Origin: Rhizobium vallis
Lineage (GTDB): Bacteria > Pseudomonadota > Alphaproteobacteria > Rhizobiales > Rhizobiaceae
Reading direction: 5' to 3'
Assembly (NCBI RefSeq): GCF_003985155.1
Contig: NZ_ML133686.1
Coordinates: 590,001-654,000 of the forward strand
DNA length: 64,000 bases
The translations under genes and the position numbers were made by a program. Below, piece by piece: positions 36,732 to 46,525 of the stretch (position 1 is its first letter; each line of letters begins with the position of its first letter). The notes under the pieces are model-generated. The model searched no databases, was not told the origin of the DNA, and worked only from the letters and a program-made list of their open reading frames with translations.

Positions 36732-37721
36732 ATGGCTGACATCACCGAAACCATCCGAACGGAAAAAAGCCGAACCGCCCTTTCGGTGCAGGCGGGCTTC
36801 CTTCTCGTGGGACTGCTGCTCCTGCTCTTGGCGCCGTTCTTCTTCTATCCGATCTTCCTGATGAAGCTGCTCTGCTTCGCGCTCTTTGCCTGCGCCTTCA
36901 ACCTGCTACTCGGGTATACCGGCCTGCTTTCCTTCGGCCATGCCACCTTCTTCGGCGGTGCGGCCTATTTCACCGCCTACACGGTGAAGTCATGGGGCCT
37001 GCCGCCGGAACTCGGCATCCTGGTCGGGGTGGCGGGTGCGGCGTTTCTCGGTCTCGTCATGGGTTTCTTCGCGATCCGCCGCCAGGGCATCTATTTCGCG
37101 ATGATCACGCTGGCCTTGTCGCAGATGTTCTTTTTCTTCTGCCTGCAGGCGAAATTCACCGAGGGCGAGGACGGCATCCAGTCGGTGCCGCGCGGCCATC
37201 TCTTCGGCTTCATCGATCTGAACAGCTCGACCAACATGTACTATTTCGTGCTTGCTGTTTTCATCATCGGCGTGCTGATCATCTGGCGCTTCATCAATTC
37301 GCCCTTTGGCATGATCCTGAAATCGATTCGTGAAAACGAACAACGTGCGATCTCGCTCGGTTATTCCGTGGCGCGCTACAAGCTCGGCGCCTTCGTCATG
37401 TCGGCCGCACTTGCCGGGTTGGCCGGCGCGGTGAAATCGATCGTCTTCCAGTTCGCGACACTGACCGATGTCGCCTGGCAGATGTCGGGCGAAGTGATCC
37501 TGATGACGCTGCTCGGCGGCATCGGCACGCTGATCGGCCCGCTCTTTGGCGCCGGGCTGGTGGTGGCGCTGGAAAATTACCTCGCCACGTCTGAATTCCC
37601 GGTGACGATCATCACCGGCATCGTCTTCATGGTCTGCGTGCTGATCTTCCGCCGCGGCGTCATCGGCGAATTCTACGCCTCGCGGCTGGGGCGGAAACTG
37701 GGCTTCGTCTATCGCCGCTGA
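36732..37721 (+). CDS. Branched-chain-type ABC permease, LivM-like
   Basis: 329 aa from the ATG at 36732. An ATG three codons earlier is possible. Membrane protein with the family motifs LLLGYTGLLSFGHATFFGGA and SPFGMILKSIRENEQRA. Completes the five-gene importer. A GC hairpin repeat at 37792-37818 separates it from the GMC oxidoreductase. Confidence 0.93.
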   Translation: MADITETIRTEKSRTALSVQAGFLLVGLLLLLLAPFFFYPIFLMKLLCFALFACAFNLLLGYTGLLSFGHATFFGGAAYFTAYTVKSWGLPPELGILVGVAGAAFLGLVMGFFAIRRQGIYFAMITLALSQMFFFFCLQAKFTEGEDGIQSVPRGHLFGFIDLNSSTNMYYFVLAVFIIGVLIIWRFINSPFGMILKSIRENEQRAISLGYSVARYKLGAFVMSAALAGLAGAVKSIVFQFATLTDVAWQMSGEVILMTLLGGIGTLIGPLFGAGLVVALENYLATSEFPVTIITGIVFMVCVLIFRRGVIGEFYASRLGRKLGFVYRR

Positions 37722-37791
37722 ACGGGCGGACCTCTCTCCCCGGGGAAGCTTTCTTCTCCGGAAAGAGAGACGGCGGCGGCACTGCGACTGT

Positions 37792-37818
37792 CCCTCTCCC
37801 CGTCCCGCGGGGAGAGGG
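37792..37818. repeat. Palindromic CCCTCTCCCCG intergenic element
   Basis: CCCTCTCCCCG (37792-37802), loop TCCCG, CGGGGAGAGGG (37808-37818), perfect 11-bp arms. Related CTCTCCCCGG sequence is seen at 37735-37745. This kind of element is common between rhizobial genes. It may end or stabilise the liv-like transcript. Confidence 0.7.
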
Positions 37819-37853
37819 AAGCGGCAAGCATCTGGAATTCGTGCGGGGCGCAC

Positions 37854-39449
37854 ATGGATCGTTACGACTACATCATCATCGGGGCAGGCAGCGCCGGCTG
37901 CGTGCTCGCCAACCGGCTGTCGGCGGATGGCCGGAGCCGCGTACTGCTTTTGGAAGCCGGCGGTAGGGACAACTACCACTGGATCCATATTCCTGTGGGG
38001 TATCTCTATTGCATCAACAATCCGCGTACCGACTGGTGCTTCACCACGGCGCCGGAAGCGGGGTTGAACGGCAGGGCGCTGAGCTATCCCCGCGGCAAGG
38101 TTCTCGGCGGCTGTTCGTCGATCAACGGCATGATCTACATGCGCGGCCAGGCCCGCGATTACGACCTCTGGCGGCAGATGGGCTGCAGCGGCTGGGGATG
38201 GGACGACATTCTGCCCTTCTTCCTGAAATCCGAGGATTTTTATCGCGGCGCAGACGATATGCATGGCGCCGGCGGCGAATGGCGCATCGAGAAGGCGCGC
38301 GTGCGCTGGGCCGTGCTCGATGCCTTCCAGCAGGCAGCAAAAGAGGCGGGCATTCCCGAGACCGCGGATTTCAACCGCGGCAGCAATGAAGGATCCGGTT
38401 ATTTCGACGTCAACCAGCGTTCCGGAATCCGCTGGAATACCTCGAAGGCCTTCCTGCGCCCGGCGATGAAGCGCTCCAACCTGACCGTGCTCACCAAGGC
38501 GCAGGTCCGGCGGCTTCTGGTGGAGGAGGGCACTGTTGCCGGCGTCGAGTTCCAGTATGATGGCGTGGCCAAACGCGCCTATGCGGCCAGGGAAACCGTC
38601 CTTTCCGCCGGTTCGATCGGCTCACCGCATATTCTGGAACTGTCCGGCATCGGCAGGGGCGACGTGTTGCGCCAGGCGGGCGTCGATGTCGTGACCGAGG
38701 TAAAGGGCGTCGGCGAGAACCTGCAGGATCATCTGCAATTGCGCCTGGCCTACAAGGTGACGGGCGTGCCGACGCTGAACGAGAAGGCGACGAAGCTGAT
38801 CGGCAAGGCGGCGATCGGGCTCGAATATCTTGTCCGCCGCTCCGGGCCGATGGCGATGGCGCCGAGCCAGCTTGGCATCTTCACCCGCTCAGGCCCGGAC
38901 CGGGAAACGCCTGACCTGCAATATCACGTGCAGCCGGTATCGCTGGAGAAGTTCGGCGATCCCGTCCATCCTTTCCCGGCAATCACGGCGAGCGTCTGCA
39001 ATCTCAGGCCGGAAAGCCGAGGTTCGGTCCATCTATCGAGCCCGGATTTTGCCGCCCAGCCGACGATCAGTCCGAAATACCTCTCGACGCAGCGCGATCG
39101 TGACATAGCTGTTCGTTCGATACGGTTGACGCGCAGGATCGTGGCGCAGCCCTCCTTTGCCCGGTTCAGGCCGGAGGAATTCAAGCCCGGACTGTCCTAT
39201 CAGACGGAGGCCGATCTGGAGCGGGCGGCGGGCGAGATCGGCACGACGATCTTCCATCCCGTCGGCACCTGTCGCATGGGCGCCGACAGGGATAGTGTCG
39301 TCGATCCCAGGCTGAAGCTTAGGGCGCTCGGCAAGCTCAGGATCGCCGATGCCTCGGTGATGCCCTCGATCACTTCGGGCAACACCAATTCACCGACGAT
39401 CATGATCGCCGAAAAGGCAGCGGCGATGATCCTCGAAGACAATCGATAG
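37854..39449 (+). CDS. GMC-family FAD oxidoreductase (choline/alcohol dehydrogenase-like)
   Basis: 531 aa. FAD-binding IIGAGSAGCVLANRL at about 8-22, the GMC signature GGCSSINGMIYMRGQ, and a C-terminal active-site region FHPVGTCRMG with SGNTNSPTIMIAEKAA. It would oxidise an alcohol to an aldehyde. Not the BetA subgroup by its short N-terminus, and no bet genes are adjacent. It follows the liv-like importer and precedes a hydroxyacid dehydrogenase, suggesting a shared pathway. Confidence 0.9.
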   Translation: MDRYDYIIIGAGSAGCVLANRLSADGRSRVLLLEAGGRDNYHWIHIPVGYLYCINNPRTDWCFTTAPEAGLNGRALSYPRGKVLGGCSSINGMIYMRGQARDYDLWRQMGCSGWGWDDILPFFLKSEDFYRGADDMHGAGGEWRIEKARVRWAVLDAFQQAAKEAGIPETADFNRGSNEGSGYFDVNQRSGIRWNTSKAFLRPAMKRSNLTVLTKAQVRRLLVEEGTVAGVEFQYDGVAKRAYAARETVLSAGSIGSPHILELSGIGRGDVLRQAGVDVVTEVKGVGENLQDHLQLRLAYKVTGVPTLNEKATKLIGKAAIGLEYLVRRSGPMAMAPSQLGIFTRSGPDRETPDLQYHVQPVSLEKFGDPVHPFPAITASVCNLRPESRGSVHLSSPDFAAQPTISPKYLSTQRDRDIAVRSIRLTRRIVAQPSFARFRPEEFKPGLSYQTEADLERAAGEIGTTIFHPVGTCRMGADRDSVVDPRLKLRALGKLRIADASVMPSITSGNTNSPTIMIAEKAAAMILEDNR

Positions 39450-39458
39450 GAGAAGACC

Positions 39459-40340
39459 ATGGCAAGGATCGCATTCATCGGATTGGGCAACATGGGTGGC
39501 CCGATGGCGGCCAATCTCGTCAAGTCAGGTCACGAGGTTCTCGGCTTTGATCTGGCTGCTTCCGTGTTAAAGGCGGCAGAAGAGAGCGGCGTCAAGCCGG
39601 CGAGCCATGTGAGCCAGGCGGTCAAGGACGCGGAGATCGTTATATCAATGCTGCCGCAGGGCAGACACGTACTGACGGCCTGGACCGATATTCTGCAGTC
39701 CGCCGCGCAAGGCACGCTTGTTATCGATTGCTCCACAATCGATGTCGAAAGCAGCCGCAAGGCGCATGAGATGGCCAAGGCCGCGAGCTGCCTGTCGCTC
39801 GATGCGCCCGTTTCCGGCGGCACGGGCGGGGCGAGCGCGGGCACGCTGACCTTCATGGCGGGTGGCGCGGATGAAGCCTTCGCCAAGGCGAAGCCGATCC
39901 TCGAGGCGATGGGAAAGAAGATCGTCCATTGCGGCGAGGCGGGTGCCGGCCAGGCGGCGAAGATCTGCAACAACATGATCCTCGGCATTTCGATGGTCGG
40001 CGTCTGCGAAGCCTTCGTGCTCGCCGAGAAACTCGGCCTCTCGCATCAGGCGCTGTTCGACGTCGCCTCCACCTCGTCAGGGCAGTGCTGGTCGATCAAT
40101 ACCTATTGCCCGGTGCCGGGGCCGGTGCCGACTTCGCCTGCGAACAATAGCTACAAACCGGGCTTTGCCGCAGCGCTGATGCTGAAGGATCTCAGGCTCT
40201 CGCAGGAAGCGGCGCTCGCGAGCGGCGCCTCCACGCCGCTCGGCGCGGAGGCGGCCCAGCTTTTCGCGCTCTTCGAAAAGCAAGGCAATGGCGGCAGGGA
40301 TTTCTCGGCCATCATAGAGATGTTCCGCGAAAAGACGTAG
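39459..40340 (+). CDS. mmsB: 3-Hydroxyisobutyrate dehydrogenase family protein
   Basis: 293 aa. NAD-binding IGLGNMGGPMAANL at 7-20, substrate loop DAPVSGGTGGA (115-125) and catalytic lysine K168 in GAGQAAKICNNM. AGGAG SD, 9 nt after the GMC gene. True MmsB acts in valine breakdown. The C-terminal stretch SSGQCWSINTYCPVPGPVP fits MmsB well. Together with the adjacent importer it suggests use of a branched-chain hydroxyacid, which is inference. Confidence 0.85.
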   Translation: MARIAFIGLGNMGGPMAANLVKSGHEVLGFDLAASVLKAAEESGVKPASHVSQAVKDAEIVISMLPQGRHVLTAWTDILQSAAQGTLVIDCSTIDVESSRKAHEMAKAASCLSLDAPVSGGTGGASAGTLTFMAGGADEAFAKAKPILEAMGKKIVHCGEAGAGQAAKICNNMILGISMVGVCEAFVLAEKLGLSHQALFDVASTSSGQCWSINTYCPVPGPVPTSPANNSYKPGFAAALMLKDLRLSQEAALASGASTPLGAEAAQLFALFEKQGNGGRDFSAIIEMFREKT

Positions 40341-40377
40341 CCGACTGCCTGCAGGAGATAGCCGGCAGCGCCGGCCG

Positions 40378-41139
40378 TCAATCGGCCTTGGATACCAAAA
40401 AACTCAGCCTGACGTCGCCGAACAGGATGTCGATCTCGCCGGGTTCGGTCAGTTCGATCGCGCCGCTCAATGTGCCCGTGGTGATGAGCGCGCCTGTCTT
40501 CAGCGATGTCTCAGGGCGCAAACCGTCATTGGCGTAGTCGACGAGCCAGGTGAGAACGTCGCCCTTCGGATGCTGCGCCGGACCATCATAAATCGTGCGG
40601 CCGGCATGGGTGACCTTGAGCGGTGTGCCCCCGGCGGTGTCGACGACGCTTTTGTCGATCTTGGGGCCGAGCACATAACCGCTATTGCCGAGCCGGTCGG
40701 CGAGGAACAGCAGAAAGGCGATGCTGCCGCTTTCCCTGACGGCGCTGACCAGCAGTTCGGCGCCGAGATGGACGGCGGAGATCGCCTCGACCACGTCGGC
40801 ACGGCTGTATGGAACGCCTGCGCGGATCGGCAGGTCCTTGCCGAGGCGCACGGCGATCTCGGTTTCGAATTTCAGGCCGGGATACCAGGGAATGCTCGCG
40901 CCCGAGGCGGCTTCGACATAGGGGTGCAGCGGTCCGGTGACTGCCTGGCCCTGGGGCGATACCGTCACCTTCCAGGCATTGCTGGAAATGCCGTCCGCCG
41001 CAGTGAGGAAAGTCTGCGCCTCCATCGCCTGATGCAGATCTGCGGGCAGCGTGAACGTACTCGTCGTCTCCTGCCGGCCGGCCTGACGCAGGCTGTGAAG
41101 TCTGGCTGCAAGGGCGCGCGGATCGAATGTCTCTGTCAT
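40378..41139 (-). CDS. FAH-fold 2-keto-4-pentenoate hydratase-like protein
   Basis: 253 aa from the ATG at 41139 (MTETFDPRAL), with CGAGGAG SD. The frame upstream is extended by chance. Similar to MhpD-type hydratases and 4-oxalocrotonate decarboxylases, with FETEIAVRLGKDL and GALITTGTLSGAIEL. These act on dienols from aromatic ring cleavage. It faces the mmsB-like gene tail to tail and has no aromatic-ring genes around it. Its SD is part of a 7-bp hairpin (41147-41165). Confidence 0.78.
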   Translation of the reverse strand: MTETFDPRALAARLHSLRQAGRQETTSTFTLPADLHQAMEAQTFLTAADGISSNAWKVTVSPQGQAVTGPLHPYVEAASGASIPWYPGLKFETEIAVRLGKDLPIRAGVPYSRADVVEAISAVHLGAELLVSAVRESGSIAFLLFLADRLGNSGYVLGPKIDKSVVDTAGGTPLKVTHAGRTIYDGPAQHPKGDVLTWLVDYANDGLRPETSLKTGALITTGTLSGAIELTEPGEIDILFGDVRLSFLVSKAD

Positions 41140-41216
41140 GGCATCTCCTCGAATGAATTTCGAGGTGCACACTAACCGCAAGGCCGGGCCGAGCAAGACC
41201 GCTTTTGGAAAGAGTC

Positions 41217-42584
41217 CTATTCCATCGCCGCGTACCAGCGATCGCGATAGGCGGCCAGTCCCGGGATATCGGCCGGCGGGAAGTGGGTCTCGGCACCCGA
41301 CACCGGGCGGATGCCGGTGAGAAGTGCCGCCCCCTGGCTGGTGCCGGTCGAGCCGGGAATGGCCATGACCTCACGGCGGGTAAGAGCCGCAAGCAGTTTG
41401 AGATAGGTCGCGTTCAGGGCAAACGGACCTTCGACGATCACAGGGCCTTTGGCGCCGATCAGCCCGAGGCAGGCATCGGTCATCAGAGCGAGATAAAGGC
41501 AGGCGCTGGCGTGACGTTCCTCGCGGCTTGCCTCCTCCGCGCCGATCCAGCGGCTTGCCTTGTCAGGAAAGGGTCCGGAACCGGGCGCGATGTTCGGCAG
41601 CAGCAGCATGCCCTTTGCGATCACAGCCCCGATCGCCGCCTGAACATCCTTTTCGTCGGCATATCCGATCTCGGCCGAGAGAATCTCGAATTCCCGCCCG
41701 CCCATGAAACGCGAGGAGGGAACGGCTCGGCCATAGGCATCGACATTGGCGAGCGTATCGCGTTTCGGATCGAGATGATCGAGATCGCCGCCGACACCGA
41801 AACTGATGACCCAGGTGCCTGTTGAGACGACGGCGAAGGGCGCCTCGCGATGGACGAGATGCGGCAGCAGCGAAGCGTTGGAATCGTGGATGCCGCAATA
41901 GACCAGCACAGAGATGCCGATTTGATCGGCGATCTCAGGCAGGACGGGGCCGAGCGCATCGAAGGCGGAACGGATCGGCGCCATCAGCTCGCGGATGCCG
42001 AGCCTGTCGACCAGTGAGGAATAGTTTGATGTCTTCGGATTCCAGAGGTCGGTGTGGCAGCCGAGCGAGGTCAGCTCGTTGGCAGCGACGCCTGTCAGGC
42101 GCGCCGTCCAGTACTGAGCGTAGGTGAGGATATTAGTGACCCCGGCGAATTGCTCGGGAAAGGCGGTTCTCTGGTAATGCAGCTGCGCGCCAACATTGAG
42201 GCCCATCGCGAGGCGCGGCGAGAAGGTTTCGTCGAAGGAGGGGCGCAGCCGTGTATAGGCATCGCGGATCTCCTGCGGATATTCGTGTTCGTAATCGATC
42301 ACAGGCATGGCAAGCGTGCCGTCCTGGCCGAGGAGTGCTGCGGCGGCGCCATGGGTGGTGATCGAAATGGCGTCGAAGCCGGGTTCGCGCGCAAGGCTCT
42401 TCAGCGCGTCGAGGGCGAAGGACCAGAGAGCCTCTATGTCGTAATGCGGGTAGGGGCCGGTCTTGATCGTGATATTAGGCCGTTTCAGGACGGCGATTTC
42501 GGCACCGGTCCGGCTGTCGAGCACGACGACCTTGGCATTGGTCTTGCCGATATCGAGGACGGCGATGCGGTGATAATTGCTCAT
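41217..42584 (-). CDS. rhaK: Rhamnulokinase RhaK (FGGY family)
   Basis: 455 aa from the ATG at 42584, which overlaps the rhaU stop by ATGA. The longer frame from 42671 runs through rhaU. FGGY kinase with ATPase motifs [14 protein letters not shown] near the N-terminus, [10 protein letters not shown], and [12 protein letters not shown] at the C-terminus. It phosphorylates the rhamnose-derived ketose. In R. leguminosarum RhaK is known also to be needed for rhamnose transport itself. Last gene of the operon. Confidence 0.93.
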   Translation of the reverse strand: MSNYHRIAVLDIGKTNAKVVVLDSRTGAEIAVLKRPNITIKTGPYPHYDIEALWSFALDALKSLAREPGFDAISITTHGAAAALLGQDGTLAMPVIDYEHEYPQEIRDAYTRLRPSFDETFSPRLAMGLNVGAQLHYQRTAFPEQFAGVTNILTYAQYWTARLTGVAANELTSLGCHTDLWNPKTSNYSSLVDRLGIRELMAPIRSAFDALGPVLPEIADQIGISVLVYCGIHDSNASLLPHLVHREAPFAVVSTGTWVISFGVGGDLDHLDPKRDTLANVDAYGRAVPSSRFMGGREFEILSAEIGYADEKDVQAAIGAVIAKGMLLLPNIAPGSGPFPDKASRWIGAEEASREERHASACLYLALMTDACLGLIGAKGPVIVEGPFALNATYLKLLAALTRREVMAIPGSTGTSQGAALLTGIRPVSGAETHFPPADIPGLAAYRDRWYAAME

Positions 42585-42901
42585 GGCATATGGAAGACGG
42601 TGATTAGGTCGCTTTGAACAGGCGAATTGTCTGGATTGGTCGCCATGATATCGGCCATATGAGCCCACCATTTCTTCATGACCGGATGTTCCGGCAGGCT
42701 CGCCATCCTGTGGTCTTTCGGCCGCGTCAGCACTGCGAATAGCGTGTTGGTCTCACGGTCGAGATGGATGGAATAGTCGCTAGCGCCTGATTTATGCAGG
42801 AGATCGACCAGTTCCGGCCAGATCTGGTCATGCCGCTTGCGGTATTCGGCTTCCATGCCGGGATTGAGCTGCATCTTGAAGGCGTGTTTTTCTGAGGTCA
42901 T
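42581..42901 (-). CDS. rhaU: L-rhamnose mutarotase RhaU
   Basis: 106 aa, standard length. Catalytic His24 in [12 protein letters not shown], with Tyr and Trp partners downstream ([11 protein letters not shown]). Interconverts the alpha and beta anomers of rhamnose. Overlaps rhaQ and rhaK by 4 nt each, which shows tight operon structure. Confidence 0.94.
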   Translation of the reverse strand: MTSEKHAFKMQLNPGMEAEYRKRHDQIWPELVDLLHKSGASDYSIHLDRETNTLFAVLTRPKDHRMASLPEHPVMKKWWAHMADIMATNPDNSPVQSDLITVFHMP

Positions 42902-43923
42902 CGGGAACTCATGATCTTGATGCGGCGGGCGATGATCGGGATGGCGATGGTAATGATGAGAAGCAGGCCGATGAAGATCGACATGACGATACCCGGCACG
43001 TTCAACAGGCCGAGACCGAAGGTGACGAGGCCCATGACGAAGGCGGCGATGACGACCCCGCCGATCGTACCAGAACCGCCGAGGATCGAGATGCCGCCGA
43101 GTACGACCATGGTGACGACCTCGAGTTCCCAGCCTTGTGCGATCGATGGCCGGGTCGAACCGAGGCGTGAGGTCAGGCAGACGGCGGCGACACCGCTCAT
43201 GATACCGGTCAGCAGGAAGAGGATGAATTTGACGCGCTCGACCGGGATGCCGGAAAAGCGGGCGGCAAAGTCGTTGTTGCCGATCGCATAGACCTGGCGG
43301 CCGAAATTCGTCGCATGCAGCAGGATCGCAAAGAGGATCGCCAGCACGATGAAGAGCACGAACTCGAAGGAAAACACCCAGACGACGTAACCTTGGCCGA
43401 AATAGGCAAAATCCGCCGGATATTTGCCATAGGCCTGGTCGCCGAGTACGATGTAGGAGATGCCGCGGAACAGGCTCATCGTGCCGATGGTGACGACGAT
43501 CGACGGCAATTTCAGCACAGAGACGAGGACGCCGTTGAAGATGCCGCAGGCAAGGCCGGTGCCGATGCCGATGAGAACCAGGCCCGGCGTGCCGATGCCG
43601 ATCTGGGCCGCGGCACCCATTGCCGTCGAGGCGAGCGCAATGATGGCGGCTACCGAAAGATCGATCTCACCAGATATGACGAGCAACGCCATGGCAAAGG
43701 CGATCATTGCCTTTTCGGTGAAGTTGAAGGTGGCGTCCGAGAGGTTCCAGGCATCGAGGAAGTAGGGTGAGGCCAGGGAATTGAAGACGAAGATGAGGAC
43801 GGCGACGGCAAAGAGCAGCACTTCCCAGCTCGCGGCGATGCGGCGGAAGGGCGTGCCGAGACGGTCGGGAATGACGCGCTTTTCGGATGGCTGCTTGTCG
43901 AGGGGGGCGGAAACCATGCTCAT
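42898..43923 (-). CDS. rhaQ: Rhamnose ABC permease RhaQ
   Basis: 341 aa, ribose-type (RbsC-like) permease, eight to ten membrane helices, with [20 protein letters not shown] and [20 protein letters not shown]. Pairs with RhaP. Overlaps rhaP and rhaU by 4 nt each. Confidence 0.93.
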   Translation of the reverse strand: MSMVSAPLDKQPSEKRVIPDRLGTPFRRIAASWEVLLFAVAVLIFVFNSLASPYFLDAWNLSDATFNFTEKAMIAFAMALLVISGEIDLSVAAIIALASTAMGAAAQIGIGTPGLVLIGIGTGLACGIFNGVLVSVLKLPSIVVTIGTMSLFRGISYIVLGDQAYGKYPADFAYFGQGYVVWVFSFEFVLFIVLAILFAILLHATNFGRQVYAIGNNDFAARFSGIPVERVKFILFLLTGIMSGVAAVCLTSRLGSTRPSIAQGWELEVVTMVVLGGISILGGSGTIGGVVIAAFVMGLVTFGLGLLNVPGIVMSIFIGLLLIITIAIPIIARRIKIMSSR

Positions 43924-44909
43924 GCTCTGACCTCCGCCGCTGCGCGATCCCGCAGGATGATGCGGCCGCGATTACGCTCGCGCCGGGCGTTGAAGACGAC
44001 GGCAAGGATGATGACGGTTCCAGAGATCGCCATCTGGGTGAAAGGCGAAATGCCGATGACGGGCAGAGCGTTCTTGATGACCCCGAGGAAAAGCGCGCCG
44101 AGCACCGTGCCGGCGACCGAGCCGACGCCGCCGGCAATGGAAATGCCGCCGATGACGCAGGCTGCGACGCTGTCGAGTTCGAAACCGTTGGCGATATCGA
44201 CATAGGCGACCGCATAACGCGAGACCCAGAGATAGCTGGACAGGCCGGCGAGCGCGCCCGAAAGCACGAAGGCCAAGAATTTCGTCTTGCCCGTATCGAT
44301 GCCGGCATAGACGGCCGCCGTCGGATTGCCGCCGGTCGCATAGGCCGAGCGGCCGAACTGGCTGTAGCGCAGCAGCATGTACATCAGCGCAACGATGATG
44401 ATCGCCACCCAGCTCAGCACCGGCAGGCCGAGGATCGGCGTGCGGGGGACGGAGAGGAAGATCGGCGTCATCTGATGCGCGTTGACCCAGGCGCCGCCCG
44501 ACAGCACGAAGGCCATGCCGCGATAGATGGTGAGCGTGCCGAGCGTCACGACGATCGGCGGGATTTCGAGGCGCCAGACGAGGAAACCGTTGATCGTGCC
44601 GAGCGCGGCGCCGATCGCGATCGCGGCAAGGATGAGCACGATCAGCGGCAGGCCCGGAAAAGCAGCGTTGGTCATCGCAATGGCCATGCCGGTAAAGGCA
44701 AGGTTGGCGGCAACCGAGAGATCGATCGATTTCGTCAGGATGACGGTCATCTGGGCAAGCGCCAGGATGATGAGGATCGCCGTATCGTTGAAGATGCCGG
44801 CAAGATTATCGGGTGTGGCGAAATCGGCCGCGCGCGTCGAAAAGACGACGATCATCACCACGATGATGGCGAACAGCAGAGTTTCGCGTTTTCTAATCAG
44901 TTTGGCCAT
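43920..44909 (-). CDS. rhaP: Rhamnose ABC permease RhaP
   Basis: 329 aa from the ATG at 44909 (MAKLIRKRETLL), chosen because GAGGTG lies 6 nt upstream. An ATG at 44927 is an alternative and would overlap rhaT by 8 nt. RbsC-type permease with VLGALFLGVIKNALPVIG. Second half of the rhamnose channel. Confidence 0.92.
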   Translation of the reverse strand: MAKLIRKRETLLFAIIVVMIVVFSTRAADFATPDNLAGIFNDTAILIILALAQMTVILTKSIDLSVAANLAFTGMAIAMTNAAFPGLPLIVLILAAIAIGAALGTINGFLVWRLEIPPIVVTLGTLTIYRGMAFVLSGGAWVNAHQMTPIFLSVPRTPILGLPVLSWVAIIIVALMYMLLRYSQFGRSAYATGGNPTAAVYAGIDTGKTKFLAFVLSGALAGLSSYLWVSRYAVAYVDIANGFELDSVAACVIGGISIAGGVGSVAGTVLGALFLGVIKNALPVIGISPFTQMAISGTVIILAVVFNARRERNRGRIILRDRAAAEVRA

Positions 44910-44919
44910 GCCCATCACC

Positions 44920-46473
44920 TCATGCATTTCCGGTCGCCGCGCGCACCAGCGCTTCCGGCGAAAGCTTATCGCGCTCGAAGAGCCCGACTGAGAGGCCTTC
45001 CTTCATGACCAACACGCGATCCGACATGCCGATGATTTCGGGCAGTTCGGAAGAGATCATGATGATCGAGAGACCTTCTGCGGCAAGCTCGCTGATGAAG
45101 CCGTGGACGGCGGCCTTCGAGCCGATGTCGATGCCCTTGGTGGGTTCATCGAGGATGATGACCTTGGGCATGGTGGCAAGCCATTTGCCGATGACGACCT
45201 TCTGCTGGTTGCCGCCAGACAGCGTACCCACAGGCACGGAAAGGGCCGCCGCGCGCAGATCCAGCCGCTCGGCATATTTGCGGGCGAGCGCGAATTCTTG
45301 CGCCGCCTGCAGAAAGCCTTTGCGTGAGGTGCGCGTCAAGGACGGCAGCGTTATGTTCTGATAGATCGGCATCGGCAGCGCCAGGCCATGGCGGCCGCGC
45401 TCTTCCGGCACGTAGACGATGCCGGCGCGGATGGCGTCGTGCGGAGAATTGATCGAAATTTCCCGGCCTTCGAGAACAAGCCTGCCGGAGAGTGGCCTGG
45501 TGATGCCGAAGAGCGATTGCGCGAGCTCCGAGCGCCCGGCGCCGATCAGGCCGTAGATGCCGAGAATCTCGCCCTTGCGCAACGTCAGCGAAATATCGCG
45601 GAACTCGGTGCGGTGGCTGTATTTTTCGACTTCGAGCACCGGGCCGCCGATGGCGACATCGATCTTCGGAAATACGTTCTCGACGTCGCGGCCGACCATC
45701 ATCCGGACGATCTCGTCCTGCGGCGTTTCCTTGAGCCGGCCTTGGCCGACGGCGCGGCCGTCGCGGAAGACGACGAAATCGTCGGCAATCTCATAGAGCT
45801 CGTCGAACTTGTGGCTGATGAAGAGGATCGCCTTGCCCTTCTCCTTCAGACCGCGGACGATGCGGAAGAGATCGTCGATCTCCTTGCGGGAAAGGGCGGC
45901 GGTCGGCTCGTCCATGATGACGATGCGGGCCTCGATCGACAGCGCGCGCGCAATCGCCACCAGATGGCGCTGCGCGATCGAGAGGTCCTTCAGGCGGATG
46001 GTCGGATCGATATTGCTTTCGAGCGCGGTCAGCAGCGTCTTCGAGCGGCTGTTCATCGCCGTCCAGTCGATGGTGCGCAAACGCGTGCGCGGCGCATGAC
46101 CGAGGAAGATGTTTTCGGCAACCGTTAGCTCGTCAAACAGCACCGTTTCCTGATGGATAGCGGTCACGCCGGCATCGATCGCGGCCTGGGCGCTGGCAAA
46201 GGTCGTCAAATGGCCGTCGACCAGGATCTCGCCTTCGTTCGGCCGGTAGATGCCGGTCAGGATCTTGACGAGCGTCGATTTGCCGGCGCCGTTTTCGCCA
46301 ATCAGCGCCGTCACCGTGCCGGGATGAAGCGCGATGCTGACATTGTCGAGCGCCTTCACGCCAGGAAAGATCTGGGAGATGCCGCGCATTTCCAGAATGG
46401 CAGTTGCGTCATCAGGTTTTGGGTCCGAGACGGGGTGTTGAAGGGCAGGGGTCATCAGCAAGCTTACCACCAT
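44920..46473 (-). CDS. rhaT: Rhamnose ABC ATPase RhaT (two nucleotide-binding domains)
   Basis: 517 aa. First half: Walker A GENGAGKST, modified signature LSIAQRHLVAIARAL, Walker B IVIMDEPTAALS. Second half: degenerate Walker A GLIGAGRSE, with the signature LSGGNQQKVVIGKWL and IILDEPTKGID. This asymmetry is normal for sugar importers of the RbsA/CUT2 type. The start could also be the ATG at 46455. Named as in R. leguminosarum, and unrelated to E. coli RhaT, which is a proton symporter. Confidence 0.94.
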   Translation of the reverse strand: MVVSLLMTPALQHPVSDPKPDDATAILEMRGISQIFPGVKALDNVSIALHPGTVTALIGENGAGKSTLVKILTGIYRPNEGEILVDGHLTTFASAQAAIDAGVTAIHQETVLFDELTVAENIFLGHAPRTRLRTIDWTAMNSRSKTLLTALESNIDPTIRLKDLSIAQRHLVAIARALSIEARIVIMDEPTAALSRKEIDDLFRIVRGLKEKGKAILFISHKFDELYEIADDFVVFRDGRAVGQGRLKETPQDEIVRMMVGRDVENVFPKIDVAIGGPVLEVEKYSHRTEFRDISLTLRKGEILGIYGLIGAGRSELAQSLFGITRPLSGRLVLEGREISINSPHDAIRAGIVYVPEERGRHGLALPMPIYQNITLPSLTRTSRKGFLQAAQEFALARKYAERLDLRAAALSVPVGTLSGGNQQKVVIGKWLATMPKVIILDEPTKGIDIGSKAAVHGFISELAAEGLSIIMISSELPEIIGMSDRVLVMKEGLSVGLFERDKLSPEALVRAATGNA

Positions 46474-46484
46474 CGAAAGAGAAG

Positions 46485-46505
46485 CCCGGCGACAGAGCCG
46501 CCGGG
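46485..46505 (-). terminator. Hairpin between rhaS and rhaT
   Basis: CCCGGCG (46485-46491) pairs with CGCCGGG (46499-46505). On the minus strand it is followed by CTTCTCTTT. Likely a partial terminator or stabilising stem after the binding protein. Confidence 0.55.
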
Positions 46506-46525
46506 TGTCCGTTCATGATCTACGA

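Noticed and set aside
37732..37823. Repeated CTCTCCCC tracts considered as a CRISPR-like array
   Set aside because: Only a single palindrome plus a degenerate copy; no regular repeat-spacer spacing and no cas genes.
43887..45008. 373-codon plus-strand frame opposite rhaQ/rhaP
   Set aside because: Antisense to two certain permease genes, highly charged with no motif.
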